Of a stretch of 64,000 nucleotides of DNA, positions 1 through 8,966 are shown piece by piece. A program made the translations under genes and the position numbers. Source of the DNA: Thermococcus thermotolerans. GTDB taxonomy: Archaea > Methanobacteriota_B > Thermococci > Thermococcales > Thermococcaceae. Within the stretch, counting starts at the first letter, position 1. Each line of letters starts with the position of its first letter. Below the pieces are notes generated by a model. That model made no database searches, was not told the DNA's origin, and saw nothing but the letters and a program-made list of their open reading frames with translations. The DNA lies in assembly GCF_024707485.1 (NCBI RefSeq), contig NZ_CP102602.1:434001-498000 (forward strand), written 5' to 3'.

Positions 1-150
1 ATATAGCCGATTATACCGCACATTACCTTCCACCCGCCTCTCTTACTCTTTCCCTAAATAAATGCCGGAAGTTAAAAGCGTTTCTCAACTGCGCTCTCTC
101 GGTGCCCATTGATATACCATTTGGTTCAGCCTTCGATTGGTGGAAAAACC

Positions 151-158
151 TTTATACC
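151..158 (+). promoter_or_regulatory. TATA box of the first gene
   Basis: TTTATACC lies 36 bp before the ATG at 187, which leaves a short leader carrying a GGTGG ribosome binding site. The stretch 1-150 shows no gene that I can support; it may hold the promoter of a leftward gene outside the window. Confidence 0.55.
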
Positions 159-186
159 TAAGGGTATACGGAATGTGGGTGGGGTA

Positions 187-390
187 ATGGACAGGAAGCT
201 CGACGAGTTCCTGAGACCCGCGTCCCAGCGGGCTGCTGCGAGGGATGAGCAGGCAGGGGCGCGTAAAAAGAAGAAACGGCTAAAATCAACCAGTCTTGAC
301 TCTTTTCTGCCCGACGAACACCTGGACTATTTCAAAAGGCTCCGTATCGGTTCAAAAAAGATACGGAACGCTAGAATCGAGGAACTATAG
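187..390 (+). CDS. small basic protein of unknown function (67 aa)
   Basis: I do not recognise a family. The protein is short, charged and has a lysine/arginine run around residues 26-32 (KKKKR), so nucleic-acid contact is possible but unproven. The ATG at 187 is preferred over an upstream in-frame ATG at 109 because a GGTGG motif sits directly before it and a TATA box lies 30-36 bp upstream. Its last 6 nt overlap the 3' end of the convergent methyltransferase gene. Confidence 0.6.
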   Translation: MDRKLDEFLRPASQRAAARDEQAGARKKKKRLKSTSLDSFLPDEHLDYFKRLRIGSKKIRNARIEEL

Positions 391-1536
391 CCCCTCCGCT
401 ATTATCGCCAGCTTCCCGAACTGGAAAACGAAGGCCCTTCTATCGCCCTTCAAGTTCGCCTCTATCCTTTTCCTGACCTTCCAGTACTCTCCTTCGGGCA
501 CGCTTATCCTGAGGGTTGCCCTGCCGAAGCCCTCCTTCCTGAGAAAGTCGTTTATCCTGACCGGATGGAAGGGCACGATGCCCACAACGGCGTAGGTTCT
601 CTTGAGGTAGGGGCTTCTGACTTCCTCGTTGCCCGTCGCCAGAACGCGCCTCTTCTCGCGGAGGAGCATCCTTGCGTCCGCATCCAATACATGGAACAGC
701 TCGTTTATCAAACCGGCATAATCAACGCTCTGGGGGATCTCATAGAGATACTCGCCCGGCTTTTCAGTCCATTCGACTATGTTCTCCAGATCAGGATCGC
801 TCTCAAGCCTCGCTCCAGCGGGCAGGATGACGGCGCTCCTCTCGGCTTTTGCCAGGGGTTCTGTGTAGAATGTCAGTCTGTTGAGTGCCCCAAAGAGGTC
901 TATATACTCGAACTCCCCCCTCCAGGGAACCCTCTCCCGCCTCATCTGGGGAGGCAGGTCAAAGATGAAGGCGTCCGTTTTGGATTTGTAAGTCCTGTAC
1001 ACCTCAAGAGGGCTCGGCAGGAGGTCTTCCAGTCTTCTCTCGGGCATCTCAGGTGGTCTCGCCGGGTCCGAGAATATTACCTCGGCATTAACCTTCTCAA
1101 CAGTATCTTTGCTGAGCGAATCGGCGTTTATGAACTCGATGTTGTGAACCCCATAGCGCTCGGCGTTCCTCCGAGCGAACTCCACCTTTAGGGGGTCGAT
1201 ATCGATTCCATAGGCCTTCTCAACCTTCATCGCGTAGAAGATCAGCTGAATTCCGATCCCGCAGGAGACGTCGGCTATGCTTTTGACACCAAACTCCCTC
1301 AGACGTTCGGCACGGTATTTTGCCACCGCTTCATGGGTGGCGTAACGCAGGCCTTCCAGGTCCATCCAGAGATCGTCCCGGGAGAACTTGTCCCTTGCCC
1401 TTATTCTGGCCCTCGCTATCTCGGCTATGAGCTCCCAGTTCTCACCGAGCTTGGCGCGAAGCTTCCTCTCGTCTAAACCGCGTCTTATCATGTCCACGGC
1501 TTCTCTGATTTTTTCCTCAGTGATCCCGCTGAGCAT
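385..1536 (-). CDS. class I SAM-dependent methyltransferase with THUMP-like C-terminal domain
   Basis: A 383-aa protein with a helical N-terminal region (about 1-80), a Rossmann-fold methyltransferase core (SAM motif I DVSCGIGI at about 89-96, acidic GIDID at 110-114, motif IV SDPARP at 156-161) and a C-terminal part resembling the THUMP-like domain found in this archaeal/bacterial family. The family is thought to act on RNA; the substrate cannot be read from sequence. DPAR replaces the DPPY/NPPY motif of amino-methyltransferases. It starts 60 bp from the divergent glycosyltransferase, and the TATA-like element at 1556-1567 between them reads as a TATA box on both strands. On this strand the message would be nearly leaderless. 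Confidence 0.75.
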   Translation of the reverse strand: MLSGITEEKIREAVDMIRRGLDERKLRAKLGENWELIAEIARARIRARDKFSRDDLWMDLEGLRYATHEAVAKYRAERLREFGVKSIADVSCGIGIQLIFYAMKVEKAYGIDIDPLKVEFARRNAERYGVHNIEFINADSLSKDTVEKVNAEVIFSDPARPPEMPERRLEDLLPSPLEVYRTYKSKTDAFIFDLPPQMRRERVPWRGEFEYIDLFGALNRLTFYTEPLAKAERSAVILPAGARLESDPDLENIVEWTEKPGEYLYEIPQSVDYAGLINELFHVLDADARMLLREKRRVLATGNEEVRSPYLKRTYAVVGIVPFHPVRINDFLRKEGFGRATLRISVPEGEYWKVRKRIEANLKGDRRAFVFQFGKLAIIAEGL

Positions 1537-1555
1537 GTTTCCGCCTAGGGGGAGA

Positions 1556-1567
1556 GGCTTAAAAACG
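1556..1567. promoter_or_regulatory. shared, near-symmetric TATA element between divergent genes
   Basis: GGCTTAAAAACG reads as a TATA box rightward (for the gene at 1596) and as CGTTTTTAAGCC leftward (for the gene starting at 1536). The spacing fits both starts. Confidence 0.45.
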
Positions 1568-1595
1568 TTGCCGCGCTAATCTATCCGGTGGTAAA

Positions 1596-2981
1596 ATGGA
1601 CTGGAAAAGGGCCCTCTTCATCGCGATTTCGGCCGTCATACTGCTCGGTTCATTCTGGTATCTCTACGATTTCGCCTCCCGTTCTGACCTAAGGGACTAC
1701 ATCGGAGATGAGGTCTGGTACGTCCCTGCCAGCAGGAACGTTCTCCACAGGCTTGGGGTTGATCTTCACTACGTGAACGAAACAACGAACTCAGCGGGGA
1801 TAAACGTGATCTTCTCAAACACGAGCGTTCGGATAAAATACCAGTACGACGTTGAGAAGATAGCCCTCCGGTACAACGCAACCTACGAGATGGAGTACCT
1901 CAAGTTTCCGGGCGTTTACTTCGAGATACCCTCGGACAACGTGGAGGGCTTCCTCAACGCCCTGTCCGCGGAGATACCGGTGGATGCATACTACGTAGTC
2001 CCCGGCTACAGGTATCCCGACAAGGACAACATCCAGAACTACCTAAACACCGAGCACCCCTTCCTGGGGAAGGACATCATAATGCTCGGCATGCTCGTCG
2101 AGGACAAGCCCATAAACTGGCGCCTGCCGGGAATAATCGCCTTCGTCCTGATAGGCGTCCTGGTCGTTCTGGCAACGTACAGGATAAGCGGCAGCTACCT
2201 CGCGGCGCTCATAGCCCTCATCTTTACCGTCGCGGACCCGACCCTCGAAGCCACCGCTGTAACGGCCATGCTGGACATCCACGTGGCCCTCTTCGTGGCC
2301 CTTTTCACGACGTTGCTGGTCTATGAGCGGAAAAAAGCTTCAGCCTTTGCTGTCGGCCTTGCCGCTGCCGCCAAGCTCAGCGGGGCGTTCGGTTACCCCG
2401 TGCTCCTGGTAAAGGCTTTCAAGGGCGAACGGAAGCTGACGGGTTTTCTGCTCACCATAGCGGTTCTCCCAGCCTTGGGATTTCTCATCCCCAACTTTGT
2501 GGCTATAAGGGCGGTGGGCTTCGAACAATGGGTTGAGGATATACTGGGTAGCTTCCGCTGGCACCTCTCGAACAAGGGCGGCCATCCCGCGGCTTCGCCA
2601 GTCTGGGAGTGGTTCATAAACAAGAAGGCCTTCCCCTTCCACTACAACCCCAACATATTCGCCCAGACGGACCCGTTCCTGCTCCTCAGCATGGTTCTGT
2701 TCATACTCGCCCTCCCCTGGCTGTACCGGAGGAGGGGGAAGCTGCTGATTCCCTACGGCGTGTTCTGGAGCACGGTTGGCTTCTTCATCCTTCAGTATCT
2801 CCTCGGGGGGACGACCCAGTTCAGCTTCTACGCTACCGTCCTCGTACCTCCGGCGGCAATGGTCATGGGCGTTGCGCTGAAGGAGCTCCTGCGCTGGGAG
2901 GCATTCACGGACTCCCTGTGGCTGTACCTCGAATGGCTGTTCGAGATAAAGGACAGAATAAGGCTGAGGCTGTGGAGGTGA
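1596..2981 (+). CDS. GT-C fold membrane glycosyltransferase (PMT/GT39-like)
   Basis: The 461-aa protein begins with a transmembrane helix (about 5-24), followed by an extracytoplasmic segment with an acidic GDE at 37-39, the position of the catalytic Asp in lipid-phosphate-sugar-dependent GT-C enzymes. The motif EHPFLGK at 153-159 matches the HPPLGK signature of protein O-mannosyltransferase relatives. Some eight more hydrophobic helices follow. By family it should transfer a sugar from a dolichol-linked donor on the outer face of the membrane; the acceptor is unknown. The start is supported by GGTGGTAAA directly upstream. A T-rich tail (about 3007-3035) after the stop may terminate transcription. 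Confidence 0.72.
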   Translation: MDWKRALFIAISAVILLGSFWYLYDFASRSDLRDYIGDEVWYVPASRNVLHRLGVDLHYVNETTNSAGINVIFSNTSVRIKYQYDVEKIALRYNATYEMEYLKFPGVYFEIPSDNVEGFLNALSAEIPVDAYYVVPGYRYPDKDNIQNYLNTEHPFLGKDIIMLGMLVEDKPINWRLPGIIAFVLIGVLVVLATYRISGSYLAALIALIFTVADPTLEATAVTAMLDIHVALFVALFTTLLVYERKKASAFAVGLAAAAKLSGAFGYPVLLVKAFKGERKLTGFLLTIAVLPALGFLIPNFVAIRAVGFEQWVEDILGSFRWHLSNKGGHPAASPVWEWFINKKAFPFHYNPNIFAQTDPFLLLSMVLFILALPWLYRRRGKLLIPYGVFWSTVGFFILQYLLGGTTQFSFYATVLVPPAAMVMGVALKELLRWEAFTDSLWLYLEWLFEIKDRIRLRLWR

Positions 2982-3090
2982 AAAACCGTTAAGATGCCGT
3001 TAGGCTTTTCTCTTCCTTCCTTATTTTTGAATTTTCGAGAAGATGTTGGCTTCTCAAGTGGGCTTCGCATTCCACTCCGCAAACGAAATC

Positions 3091-3106
3091 CTTAAAAAGT
3101 TATAAG
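3091..3106 (+). promoter_or_regulatory. TATA box of the AAA ATPase gene
   Basis: CTTAAAAAGTTATAAG ends 15 bp before the ATG at 3121, and no GGAGG-like site lies before the ATG, so the mRNA is probably leaderless or nearly so. Confidence 0.5.
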
Positions 3107-3120
3107 CTGAGTATTATACT

Positions 3121-4500
3121 ATGCCAATAACTTTCGTTGACAGGAAGAAGGAGCTTGGGTTCCTCGAAAGGCTGTGGGGGATGGACAATTCATTCCTCCC
3201 CGTTTACGGCAGGAGGAGGGTCGGCAAGACGAGGTTAATCAAGGAGTTCATAGCAGACAAACCGGCAATTTACTACCTTGCCCGCAACAGTACGTACCTC
3301 GACAACCTCCGGGGTTTTTCAAGGCTAGTTCTTGAGCGGTTCTCTATCCCTTATCTGAGCGAGGAGTCGTTTTCGAGCTTTGGAGACGTTTTCAGGTATC
3401 TGGCCGAGAGGGGAAAGCTTGTCGTGGTCATAGATGAGTTCCCCTACCTGATCCAGTCCGACAAAAGGGTTCTCAGCGAGTTCCAGTACATAGTGGACGA
3501 GATAGTGAGGGCGTCAAGCCTTCACCTGCTCCTCGTCGGCTCTTCCGTGGGAATGATGGAGGAGCACGTTTTGAGCCAGAAGAGCCCGCTCTACGGCAGG
3601 CGGGACGGCCAGATTAAGCTCTCCCCGCTGGGTTTCTTCGATTCCTGGAGGCTCTTAGGTGTAGGTGTTGAGGAGGCGGTCAGGATATACGGGATAACCG
3701 GCGGGATTCCAGCCTATCTTGAGCTTTTCAAGAAGTTCGATGACGTGAAAAGGCTAGCCTTCGACAAGAGGGGCTTTCTCTATGCTGAAGGTGATTTCCT
3801 CCTTTCAAGCGAGCTGAGGGAGCCTAGGGTTTACAAGCTGATTCTCAAGGCGATAGCCGAGGGAAAGAGGAGGTTCAACGAGATAAGCGCCTTCACCGGA
3901 ATACCGCGCTCGAACCTCTTCAAGTACGTCGAGGTTCTTGAGCGTCTCGGTTTTCTCAGGAGGGGGATACCAGTTACGGCCAGTCCAAAGACGAAGAACA
4001 CGCTGTACAGTATAGCGGACAACTACTTGGCATTTTACTTCCGCTTCGTTGAGCGCTATAAGGATTGGATAGAGCTTGAAAGCCTTGAATTCTGGGGGGA
4101 GTTCATGGAGGAGTACAACCACTATCTCGGAGGGGTTTTTGAGGACGTTGCAAATCAGTTCCTCATCCAGCTCAACAAGGCCGGAAGGCTTCCCTTCAGA
4201 TTCACGAAAATCGGCCGCTGGTGGCGTAAGGGCGAGGAGATTGATATTCTCGCGCTGAACGAGCGTGAAAAGAAAGCCCTGCTCGTTGAGGTCAAGTGGA
4301 GGGAGTTGAGCGAGAGGGAGGCGAGGGGGATTTTGAAGGATTTGGAGAGGAAGGCTGAGCTTGTTGGGCTGGATGAATGGGAACACCACTATGGCCTCGT
4401 GGCGAAGAGCGTGGAAGGAAAGGAGGAGCTGAGGGAAGAGAGCGTTTTAATCTGGGACTTGGGGGACTTTGAATTCATTTCAAAAACTCATCCAGACTGA
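3121..4500 (+). CDS. archaeal AAA-family ATPase with DUF234 C-terminal domain
   Basis: A 459-aa protein: N-terminal ATPase domain with Walker A GRRRVGKT at 30-37 and Walker B VVVIDEF at about 105, a central winged-helix-like part (IPRSNLFKYVEVLERLGFL around 260-280), then a DUF234 domain containing EEIDIL followed by LLVEVKW near 385-400, a PD-(D/E)xK-like constellation. This expanded archaeal family (ATPase PF01637 type) has no firm cellular role; mobile-element or stress links are suspected. The 3' end overlaps rnhB by 26 nt in convergent orientation. A different AAA ATPase family member lies at 40721. Confidence 0.82.
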   Translation: MPITFVDRKKELGFLERLWGMDNSFLPVYGRRRVGKTRLIKEFIADKPAIYYLARNSTYLDNLRGFSRLVLERFSIPYLSEESFSSFGDVFRYLAERGKLVVVIDEFPYLIQSDKRVLSEFQYIVDEIVRASSLHLLLVGSSVGMMEEHVLSQKSPLYGRRDGQIKLSPLGFFDSWRLLGVGVEEAVRIYGITGGIPAYLELFKKFDDVKRLAFDKRGFLYAEGDFLLSSELREPRVYKLILKAIAEGKRRFNEISAFTGIPRSNLFKYVEVLERLGFLRRGIPVTASPKTKNTLYSIADNYLAFYFRFVERYKDWIELESLEFWGEFMEEYNHYLGGVFEDVANQFLIQLNKAGRLPFRFTKIGRWWRKGEEIDILALNEREKKALLVEVKWRELSEREARGILKDLERKAELVGLDEWEHHYGLVAKSVEGKEELREESVLIWDLGDFEFISKTHPD

Positions 4501-5170
4501 CCTGTCCTTTCTTTGATTTTCTGACCTCCATCTCTGCCTTCAGCTTTTCCTCTATCTTCCTCAGCGTCTTCCAGCTCCGCCGGACTATCGGCGGAAAATC
4601 GCCATGCTCTTTGTAGTACTCCTCAAGGAACTTCCTTGTCCTCGGGTCGCTCGGATAGCCGCTTCCAATCTCCCCGTACTCCTCCTTCAGCTTTTCTATC
4701 GCCCTGTCGCGGGTCACCTTCGCCAGGATTGAAGCGGCAGAAACCGGCACGAACTTGTCGTCGGCTCTGTGTTCGGCGATAATTTCCGCCTCGAAGTTCA
4801 GCTTTGCCCCTATCTCCTCGCCAAAGCGGGCCTCCTTCACGTCTGCTGCATCAACGTATATCACGTCGGGCTTAACCCTGAGGGAGTTGAGGGCCCTGAC
4901 AAAGTTCTCCACCTCGAACTCGTTGAGCGTTCCAGCGCGGGAGTCAATCTCCTCTGGCCATAATTCCAGAATTACATAATCATCTAAAAGTGGGATTATT
5001 TCACCGAACAGCCTCTCCCTCCTCCTGGGTGTCAGCTTTTTGGAGTCCTTGACTCCGAGCTCTTCGAGCTTCGGAACGTTTTTCTCGTCAACAACCGCTG
5101 CCGCTATTACCATTGGACCTATGACCGGCCCCCTTCCGGCTTCATCAATCCCGGCGAGTTTTCTGCCCAA
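4475..5170 (-). CDS. rnhB: ribonuclease HII
   Basis: Type 2 RNase H, which cuts the RNA strand of RNA/DNA hybrids and single ribonucleotides in DNA. The N-terminus carries the AGIDEAGRG motif with two catalytic acids, and the conserved VSAASILAKVTRD block lies near residue 150. I start it at TTG (5170) rather than the ATG at 5197: AGGAGGTGAG ends 3 nt before the TTG, the product is then 231 aa and begins MGRKLAGIDEAG, as in relatives, while the ATG would lie inside the preceding permease gene. The TTG follows the permease stop by only 4 nt, so the two are probably co-translated. Confidence 0.93.
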   Translation of the reverse strand: MGRKLAGIDEAGRGPVIGPMVIAAAVVDEKNVPKLEELGVKDSKKLTPRRRERLFGEIIPLLDDYVILELWPEEIDSRAGTLNEFEVENFVRALNSLRVKPDVIYVDAADVKEARFGEEIGAKLNFEAEIIAEHRADDKFVPVSAASILAKVTRDRAIEKLKEEYGEIGSGYPSDPRTRKFLEEYYKEHGDFPPIVRRSWKTLRKIEEKLKAEMEVRKSKKGQVSLDEFLK

Positions 5171-5174
5171 GGTC

Positions 5175-5996
5175 TCACCTCCTGAAGAGCAGGGCACCGT
5201 AGATGATGCCCAGCATTATCGTTGCCAGACCGCTCGGGGGTATGTCCGTGAAATACGCAAGGATTACCGAGGAGAGCTGTATCGCGAGGGTCAGCACGAG
5301 GCTAACGGCGAGAACCTTTCTTATGTCGCTACTCACCATTAACGCTATTGCACCAGGAAGTACGGCCACAACCTGCAGGGTAATCAGCCCTACGGTCTGC
5401 ACTATAAGCGCTCCGATGGCACCGACGAGGACGTAGAGAACCGTCAGATAGGCCCTCACGTTGCCTCCGTAGCTTTCCACTCCCTCCGGGTCAAAGCTGA
5501 GGTAGAGAAAGTCGCGGTAGAGGAAAATCATCAGGAAGAACAGAACCGCTCCGCCTAGGACGAGCACCGTGAGGTCGTTGAGGGTTATCAGGAATATTTC
5601 GCCCGTGAGGTACGAGACTATGCTCTGGCTGAGGGGGAAGTACGGCCTGCCCGCCATGACTTTGTACAGGACGCCGAAACCCAAAACTGTCAGCCCCGCC
5701 ACAAAGCTCGCAACGATTCCTACCGCCGAGTCCGGGGAAAACCCTGCCCTTTCAAGCTGGGCTATAATGAGAACCACTGCGACCGTCACGACCAGCGCCG
5801 TGAGCATGACCAGTGAGAGGTTCTCGAAGAGCAGTCCGAGTATCATCCCCAGGACAGCCCCGAAGAGAAGGGAGTGGAAGAGCGCATGGGTTAGAAAGGC
5901 CAGCCCCTTCGTGTTGATTAGCGGACTGAGCATCCCAAGGAGAACGCTGACCATAATGCTCGCCAGTATGGCGCGCAGGAGGTACTCCGGAATCAC
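5175..5996 (-). CDS. metal ABC transporter permease (ABC-3 / ZnuB type)
   Basis: A 273-aa protein with about eight hydrophobic helices, and the ABC-3 family layout of zinc/manganese importers. It starts at GTG (5996) that overlaps the TGA of the ATPase gene (GTGA), with a GGTGGGGG ribosome binding site inside that gene. With the ATPase it forms the membrane part of a Zn2+ or Mn2+ uptake system. The substrate-binding lipoprotein (ZnuA) is not adjacent, so it must be encoded elsewhere or be missing. Confidence 0.87.
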   Translation of the reverse strand: MIPEYLLRAILASIMVSVLLGMLSPLINTKGLAFLTHALFHSLLFGAVLGMILGLLFENLSLVMLTALVVTVAVVLIIAQLERAGFSPDSAVGIVASFVAGLTVLGFGVLYKVMAGRPYFPLSQSIVSYLTGEIFLITLNDLTVLVLGGAVLFFLMIFLYRDFLYLSFDPEGVESYGGNVRAYLTVLYVLVGAIGALIVQTVGLITLQVVAVLPGAIALMVSSDIRKVLAVSLVLTLAIQLSSVILAYFTDIPPSGLATIMLGIIYGALLFRR

Positions 5997-6787
5997 AGTC
6001 CCCCACCCCCGTGCTCGTGGAGGTGAGCGTCCCCGGTTATGCAGAAGAGCCTGCCCTCAACGGGCACCACCCTGGCCAGCGGGCCGTAGACGGATTTGAT
6101 AATGCTGTCTCTGAGGACTTCCTCCGGCCTGCCGAAGGCCACAAGGCGCCTGTTGAGCAGCATGACCCTGTCCCCCAGCTCTATTAAGGGGTTTATATCG
6201 TGGGTTGTGATTATCATCGTTATGTTCCTCTCACCCTTTATCCTCTCAAGGACGTTTGCAACCTCCACCCTCGCGCTGGGGTCAAGGGCCGAGAGGGGTT
6301 CATCAAGTAGGAGCAACTTGGGGTCGCTTATGAGCGCCCTTGCGAGAAGAACCCTCTGCTTCTGACCGCCACTCAGCTCGCGGAAGAGCCTGCTCTCGAA
6401 GCCGGACAGTCCAACGAAGCTGAGAACTTCTGCCGCTTTCTCCACCACATCTCGGGGCATTTTGAAGTGCGCGAAGCCCTTCCGGTAGATGCCCCCCATC
6501 GCAACTACCTCTAAAGCCGTTAGCGGAACCTTCTCGTTGAGGGTGTGGCTCTGGGGGACGTAGCCAATCAGCTCCCTCGCATCGCACGGGAGTCTGTCAA
6601 AGACCCTGAGTTCCCCGGAGTACTCCCTGTGAAAGCAGGCTATCGTTTTGAGGAGAGTGGTCTTGCCGGCACCGTTCGGCCCGAGGAGGAGGAGCGTTTC
6701 GCCCTCTTCGAGGAGGAAGTCAACCCCCTCAACTGCCGGCTTCCCCTCGTAGGTTATTGTGAGGTTCTTAGCGATTACCGCTGCCAT
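5993..6787 (-). CDS. metal ABC transporter ATP-binding protein (ZnuC type)
   Basis: A 264-aa ABC ATPase with Walker A GPNGAGKT, signature LSGGQKQR, Walker B LLLLDEP and switch His (TTHD). It pairs with the overlapping ABC-3 permease, which suggests zinc or manganese import. The start ATG at 6787 follows GGAG and begins at MAAVIAKNLTITYEG, where the ABC fold starts; an in-frame extension to 6892 has no ribosome binding site. The C-terminus HLHEHGGGGL is histidine-rich, which suits a metal-handling protein. A TATA-like TTTAAAAG lies at about 6815-6825 on this strand. Confidence 0.88.
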   Translation of the reverse strand: MAAVIAKNLTITYEGKPAVEGVDFLLEEGETLLLLGPNGAGKTTLLKTIACFHREYSGELRVFDRLPCDARELIGYVPQSHTLNEKVPLTALEVVAMGGIYRKGFAHFKMPRDVVEKAAEVLSFVGLSGFESRLFRELSGGQKQRVLLARALISDPKLLLLDEPLSALDPSARVEVANVLERIKGERNITMIITTHDINPLIELGDRVMLLNRRLVAFGRPEEVLRDSIIKSVYGPLARVVPVEGRLFCITGDAHLHEHGGGGL

Positions 6788-6991
6788 AAACATCTCCGGA
6801 CTCCAGATTGAACGGCGCGCTTTTAAACCTTCATGTGCTGTTCGTGGGGGGATACCAGATGGGGTCAATATTGGAGTGACCCCGGTTTTCAAGGTTTTGC
6901 ATTCCTCGATGGACTTGTGTGGATAGTGGCTGGCGTTCTCGGCGGCAGTTCCAGGGCGACTGTGCTGCCGGTTATTCTCTCAGGGGCTTTG

Positions 6992-7042
6992 TGCAAAAAT
7001 TTTAAAAGCACAGGCCTGTACTCCCATTAGAAAATTTTTGCA
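6992..7042. repeat. 12-bp perfect inverted repeat between metal transporter and aIF1A
   Basis: TGCAAAAATTTT at 6992-7003 is repeated as its exact reverse complement AAAATTTTTGCA at 7031-7042, 27 bp apart. It lies just upstream of the aIF1A TATA box. It could be an operator pair or an RNA hairpin. The remaining 6788-6990 shows no convincing gene. Confidence 0.6.
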
Positions 7043-7049
7043 AGGCTCA

Positions 7050-7060
7050 AGTTTATAAGG
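7050..7060 (+). promoter_or_regulatory. TATA box of the aIF1A cluster
   Basis: AGTTTATAAGG, about 30-40 bp before the ATG at 7091, precedes a leader with a GGAGGTGATG ribosome binding site. It probably drives aIF1A and at least part of the long cluster behind it. Confidence 0.65.
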
Positions 7061-7090
7061 GCTCGAACATACTCGCTGGAGGTGATGCTC

Positions 7091-7456
7091 ATGGCGTACC
7101 ACAAGGGTGGAAGAGGAGGAAAGAAAAAGAACAGGCAGGTTCAGGGTGACGAGGTTATTCGTGTCCCCCTGCCAAAGGAAGGACAGCTCTTTGGAGTAAT
7201 AGAACAGGCCCTGGGTTCAGGGTGGATGGACGTCCGCTGCGAGGACGGAAAAATCAGAAGATGCAGGATTCCGGGCAAACTGAAGAGGCGCATGTGGATG
7301 CGCGTTGGAGACGTCGTCATAGTCCAGCCCTGGCCGGTTCAGACCGATGAGAGGGGCGACATAGTGTACCGCTACACCAGAACCCAGGTTGACTGGCTCC
7401 TAAGGAAGGGCAAGATAAGCCAGGACTTCCTCACCGGCGGCGAGATGCTCTTCTGA
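7091..7456 (+). CDS. translation initiation factor aIF1A
   Basis: A 121-aa OB-fold factor that binds the ribosomal A site and helps start-codon selection. Basic N-terminal tail ([11 protein letters not shown]), then the S1-like OB fold ([27 protein letters not shown]). I chose the ATG at 7091 because GGAGGTGATG lies at an ideal distance; GTG 7082 and ATG 7085 fall inside that site. The same GGTGATGCTCATG arrangement occurs at mptA. It heads the cluster aIF1A-rio1-dim2-top6B-top6A. Confidence 0.95.
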   Translation: MAYHKGGRGGKKKNRQVQGDEVIRVPLPKEGQLFGVIEQALGSGWMDVRCEDGKIRRCRIPGKLKRRMWMRVGDVVIVQPWPVQTDERGDIVYRYTRTQVDWLLRKGKISQDFLTGGEMLF

Positions 7457-7477
7457 GCATGGCACTGAGTGATAGCG

Positions 7478-8254
7478 ATGCGCGAAGAGGTCATCGAGCG
7501 GGAGATCGAGGACATGCTCGGCCTCAGGGAGAGGCGCGAAAAGGACAGTGAACTCTATAAGATAGCCAACGAGGTCTTTGACAGAACCACCAAGGAGACC
7601 CTCGCCTATCTGCACAGGAGGGGAAAGGTCGAGGCACTTTACGGTGTAATCAGCACGGGGAAAGAGGCCAACGTCTTCGCCGGGATTGACAGCGAGGGCA
7701 ACAGGGTGGCGGTGAAGATATACCGGACCTACACCACCGAGTTCAGACGCATATGGGAGTATTTGGCTGCAGACCCGCGAGTCGGCTACCTGCCAAAGGA
7801 CCTGAGGAAGCTCGTCTTTGTCTGGACGCGGCGGGAGTTTAAGAACCTCCAGCGGGCGATAAAATACGCGGTTCGCGTCCCCGAGCCCGTAATCTTCCGC
7901 AACAACATCCTGGTGATGGAGTTTATAGGCGATGATTTACCCGCTCCAAGGCTCAAGGATATGGAGCGCGAGCTTGAGCTCAGCGACTTCGAGGAGCTCT
8001 ACGACTTCACGATGCGGGTTATCGAGAGGCTCTGGAAGAGGGGCGATATGGTCCATGGCGACCTGAGCGAGTACAACATACTGCTCCACGACGGCCCGGT
8101 GGTCATAGACTGGTCCCAGGCGACCGTGAAGAGGAACCGCATGAGCCTGGAGCTGCTTAAACGTGATCTGAGGAACGTCATTAATTACTTCAGTAGAAAA
8201 GGTGTGGATGTTGATAATTTTGACGATAAGTTCCGCGAGCTGGTTGGCCTTTAG
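7478..8254 (+). CDS. rio1: RIO1-type serine/threonine protein kinase
   Basis: A 258-aa atypical kinase/ATPase that acts in maturation of the small ribosomal subunit. The Rio1 hallmark STGKEANVF (phosphate-binding loop) lies near residue 59, the catalytic loop HGDLSEYN near 194 and the metal-binding VIDWSQ near 208. The start ATG at 7478 is preceded by GAGTGATAGCG, the same leader as at the phosphoesterase gene (47000). Its neighbours (aIF1A, aDim2) are ribosome-linked too. Confidence 0.95.
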   Translation: MREEVIEREIEDMLGLRERREKDSELYKIANEVFDRTTKETLAYLHRRGKVEALYGVISTGKEANVFAGIDSEGNRVAVKIYRTYTTEFRRIWEYLAADPRVGYLPKDLRKLVFVWTRREFKNLQRAIKYAVRVPEPVIFRNNILVMEFIGDDLPAPRLKDMERELELSDFEELYDFTMRVIERLWKRGDMVHGDLSEYNILLHDGPVVIDWSQATVKRNRMSLELLKRDLRNVINYFSRKGVDVDNFDDKFRELVGL

Positions 8255-8265
8255 AGGGTGAGAGT

Positions 8266-8964
8266 ATGGACGAGTTTGAGAGACTCCTTAAGAAGTACGA
8301 ACGCCTTGACAAAGACGGCAAGCCCATTCGGGAAGCCCCCGAGGAGGAGATAAGCTACGCCGCCCTGGGAGAGCAGGAGGAGTTCCTGAGGATACCCAAA
8401 GACAGGGTGGCGGTCGTCATAGGAAAGAAGGGACAGACCAAGAGGGAGATAGAGAGGAGAACGAAGACCAAGATAGAGATAGACAGCGAGACGGGTGAGG
8501 TGTTCATAACCGCCACAAAGGAGACTGACGACCCGCTCGCCGTCTGGAAGGCGCGCGATGTTGTCATGGCCATTGGGAGGGGCTTCTCGCCGGAGAGGGC
8601 CTTCAGGCTCTTCAACGAGGGCGAAGTCCTTGAGGTGGTCAACCTTACCGACATAGTCATCGGCAACGACAAGAACGCCCTTCCGCGCGTTAGGGGAAGG
8701 ATAATCGGCAGGAAAGGGAGAACACGCGAGATAATCGAGGAGATGAGCGGTGCTGATGTGAGCGTCTACGGCAAGACCGTCGCGATAATCGGCAACCCGA
8801 TTCAGGTTGAGGTTGCCAAAACTGCAATAGAGAAGCTCGCCAAGGGCTCCCCGCACGGTGTCGTTTACAAATACCTCGAAAGGAGAAAGAAGGACCTTGA
8901 ACTGGAGAGCATGAGCTATTACGAGGCCCTTGGCGGCGAACTGGAGAAGAACGAGGAGGAATGA
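8266..8964 (+). CDS. KH-domain RNA-binding protein aDim2 (Krr1/Pno1 family)
   Basis: A 232-aa protein with two KH domains: VVIGKKGQTKREIE at about 48-61 and GRIIGRKGRTREIIEE at about 144-159, both with intact GxxG loops. The archaeal family binds the 3' end of 16S rRNA and partners Rio1 in 30S maturation; it sits immediately downstream of rio1 (11 nt). The start at 8266 follows GAGGGTGAG. The stop overlaps an ATG, but topoisomerase VI B more likely starts 6 nt later. Confidence 0.93.
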   Translation: MDEFERLLKKYERLDKDGKPIREAPEEEISYAALGEQEEFLRIPKDRVAVVIGKKGQTKREIERRTKTKIEIDSETGEVFITATKETDDPLAVWKARDVVMAIGRGFSPERAFRLFNEGEVLEVVNLTDIVIGNDKNALPRVRGRIIGRKGRTREIIEEMSGADVSVYGKTVAIIGNPIQVEVAKTAIEKLAKGSPHGVVYKYLERRKKDLELESMSYYEALGGELEKNEEE

Positions 8965-8966
8965 AA

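Noticed and set aside
6833-7030. 65-codon open frame between the metal ABC genes and aIF1A
   Set aside because: No ribosome binding site, no recognisable content, and it runs across the inverted repeat 6992-7042.
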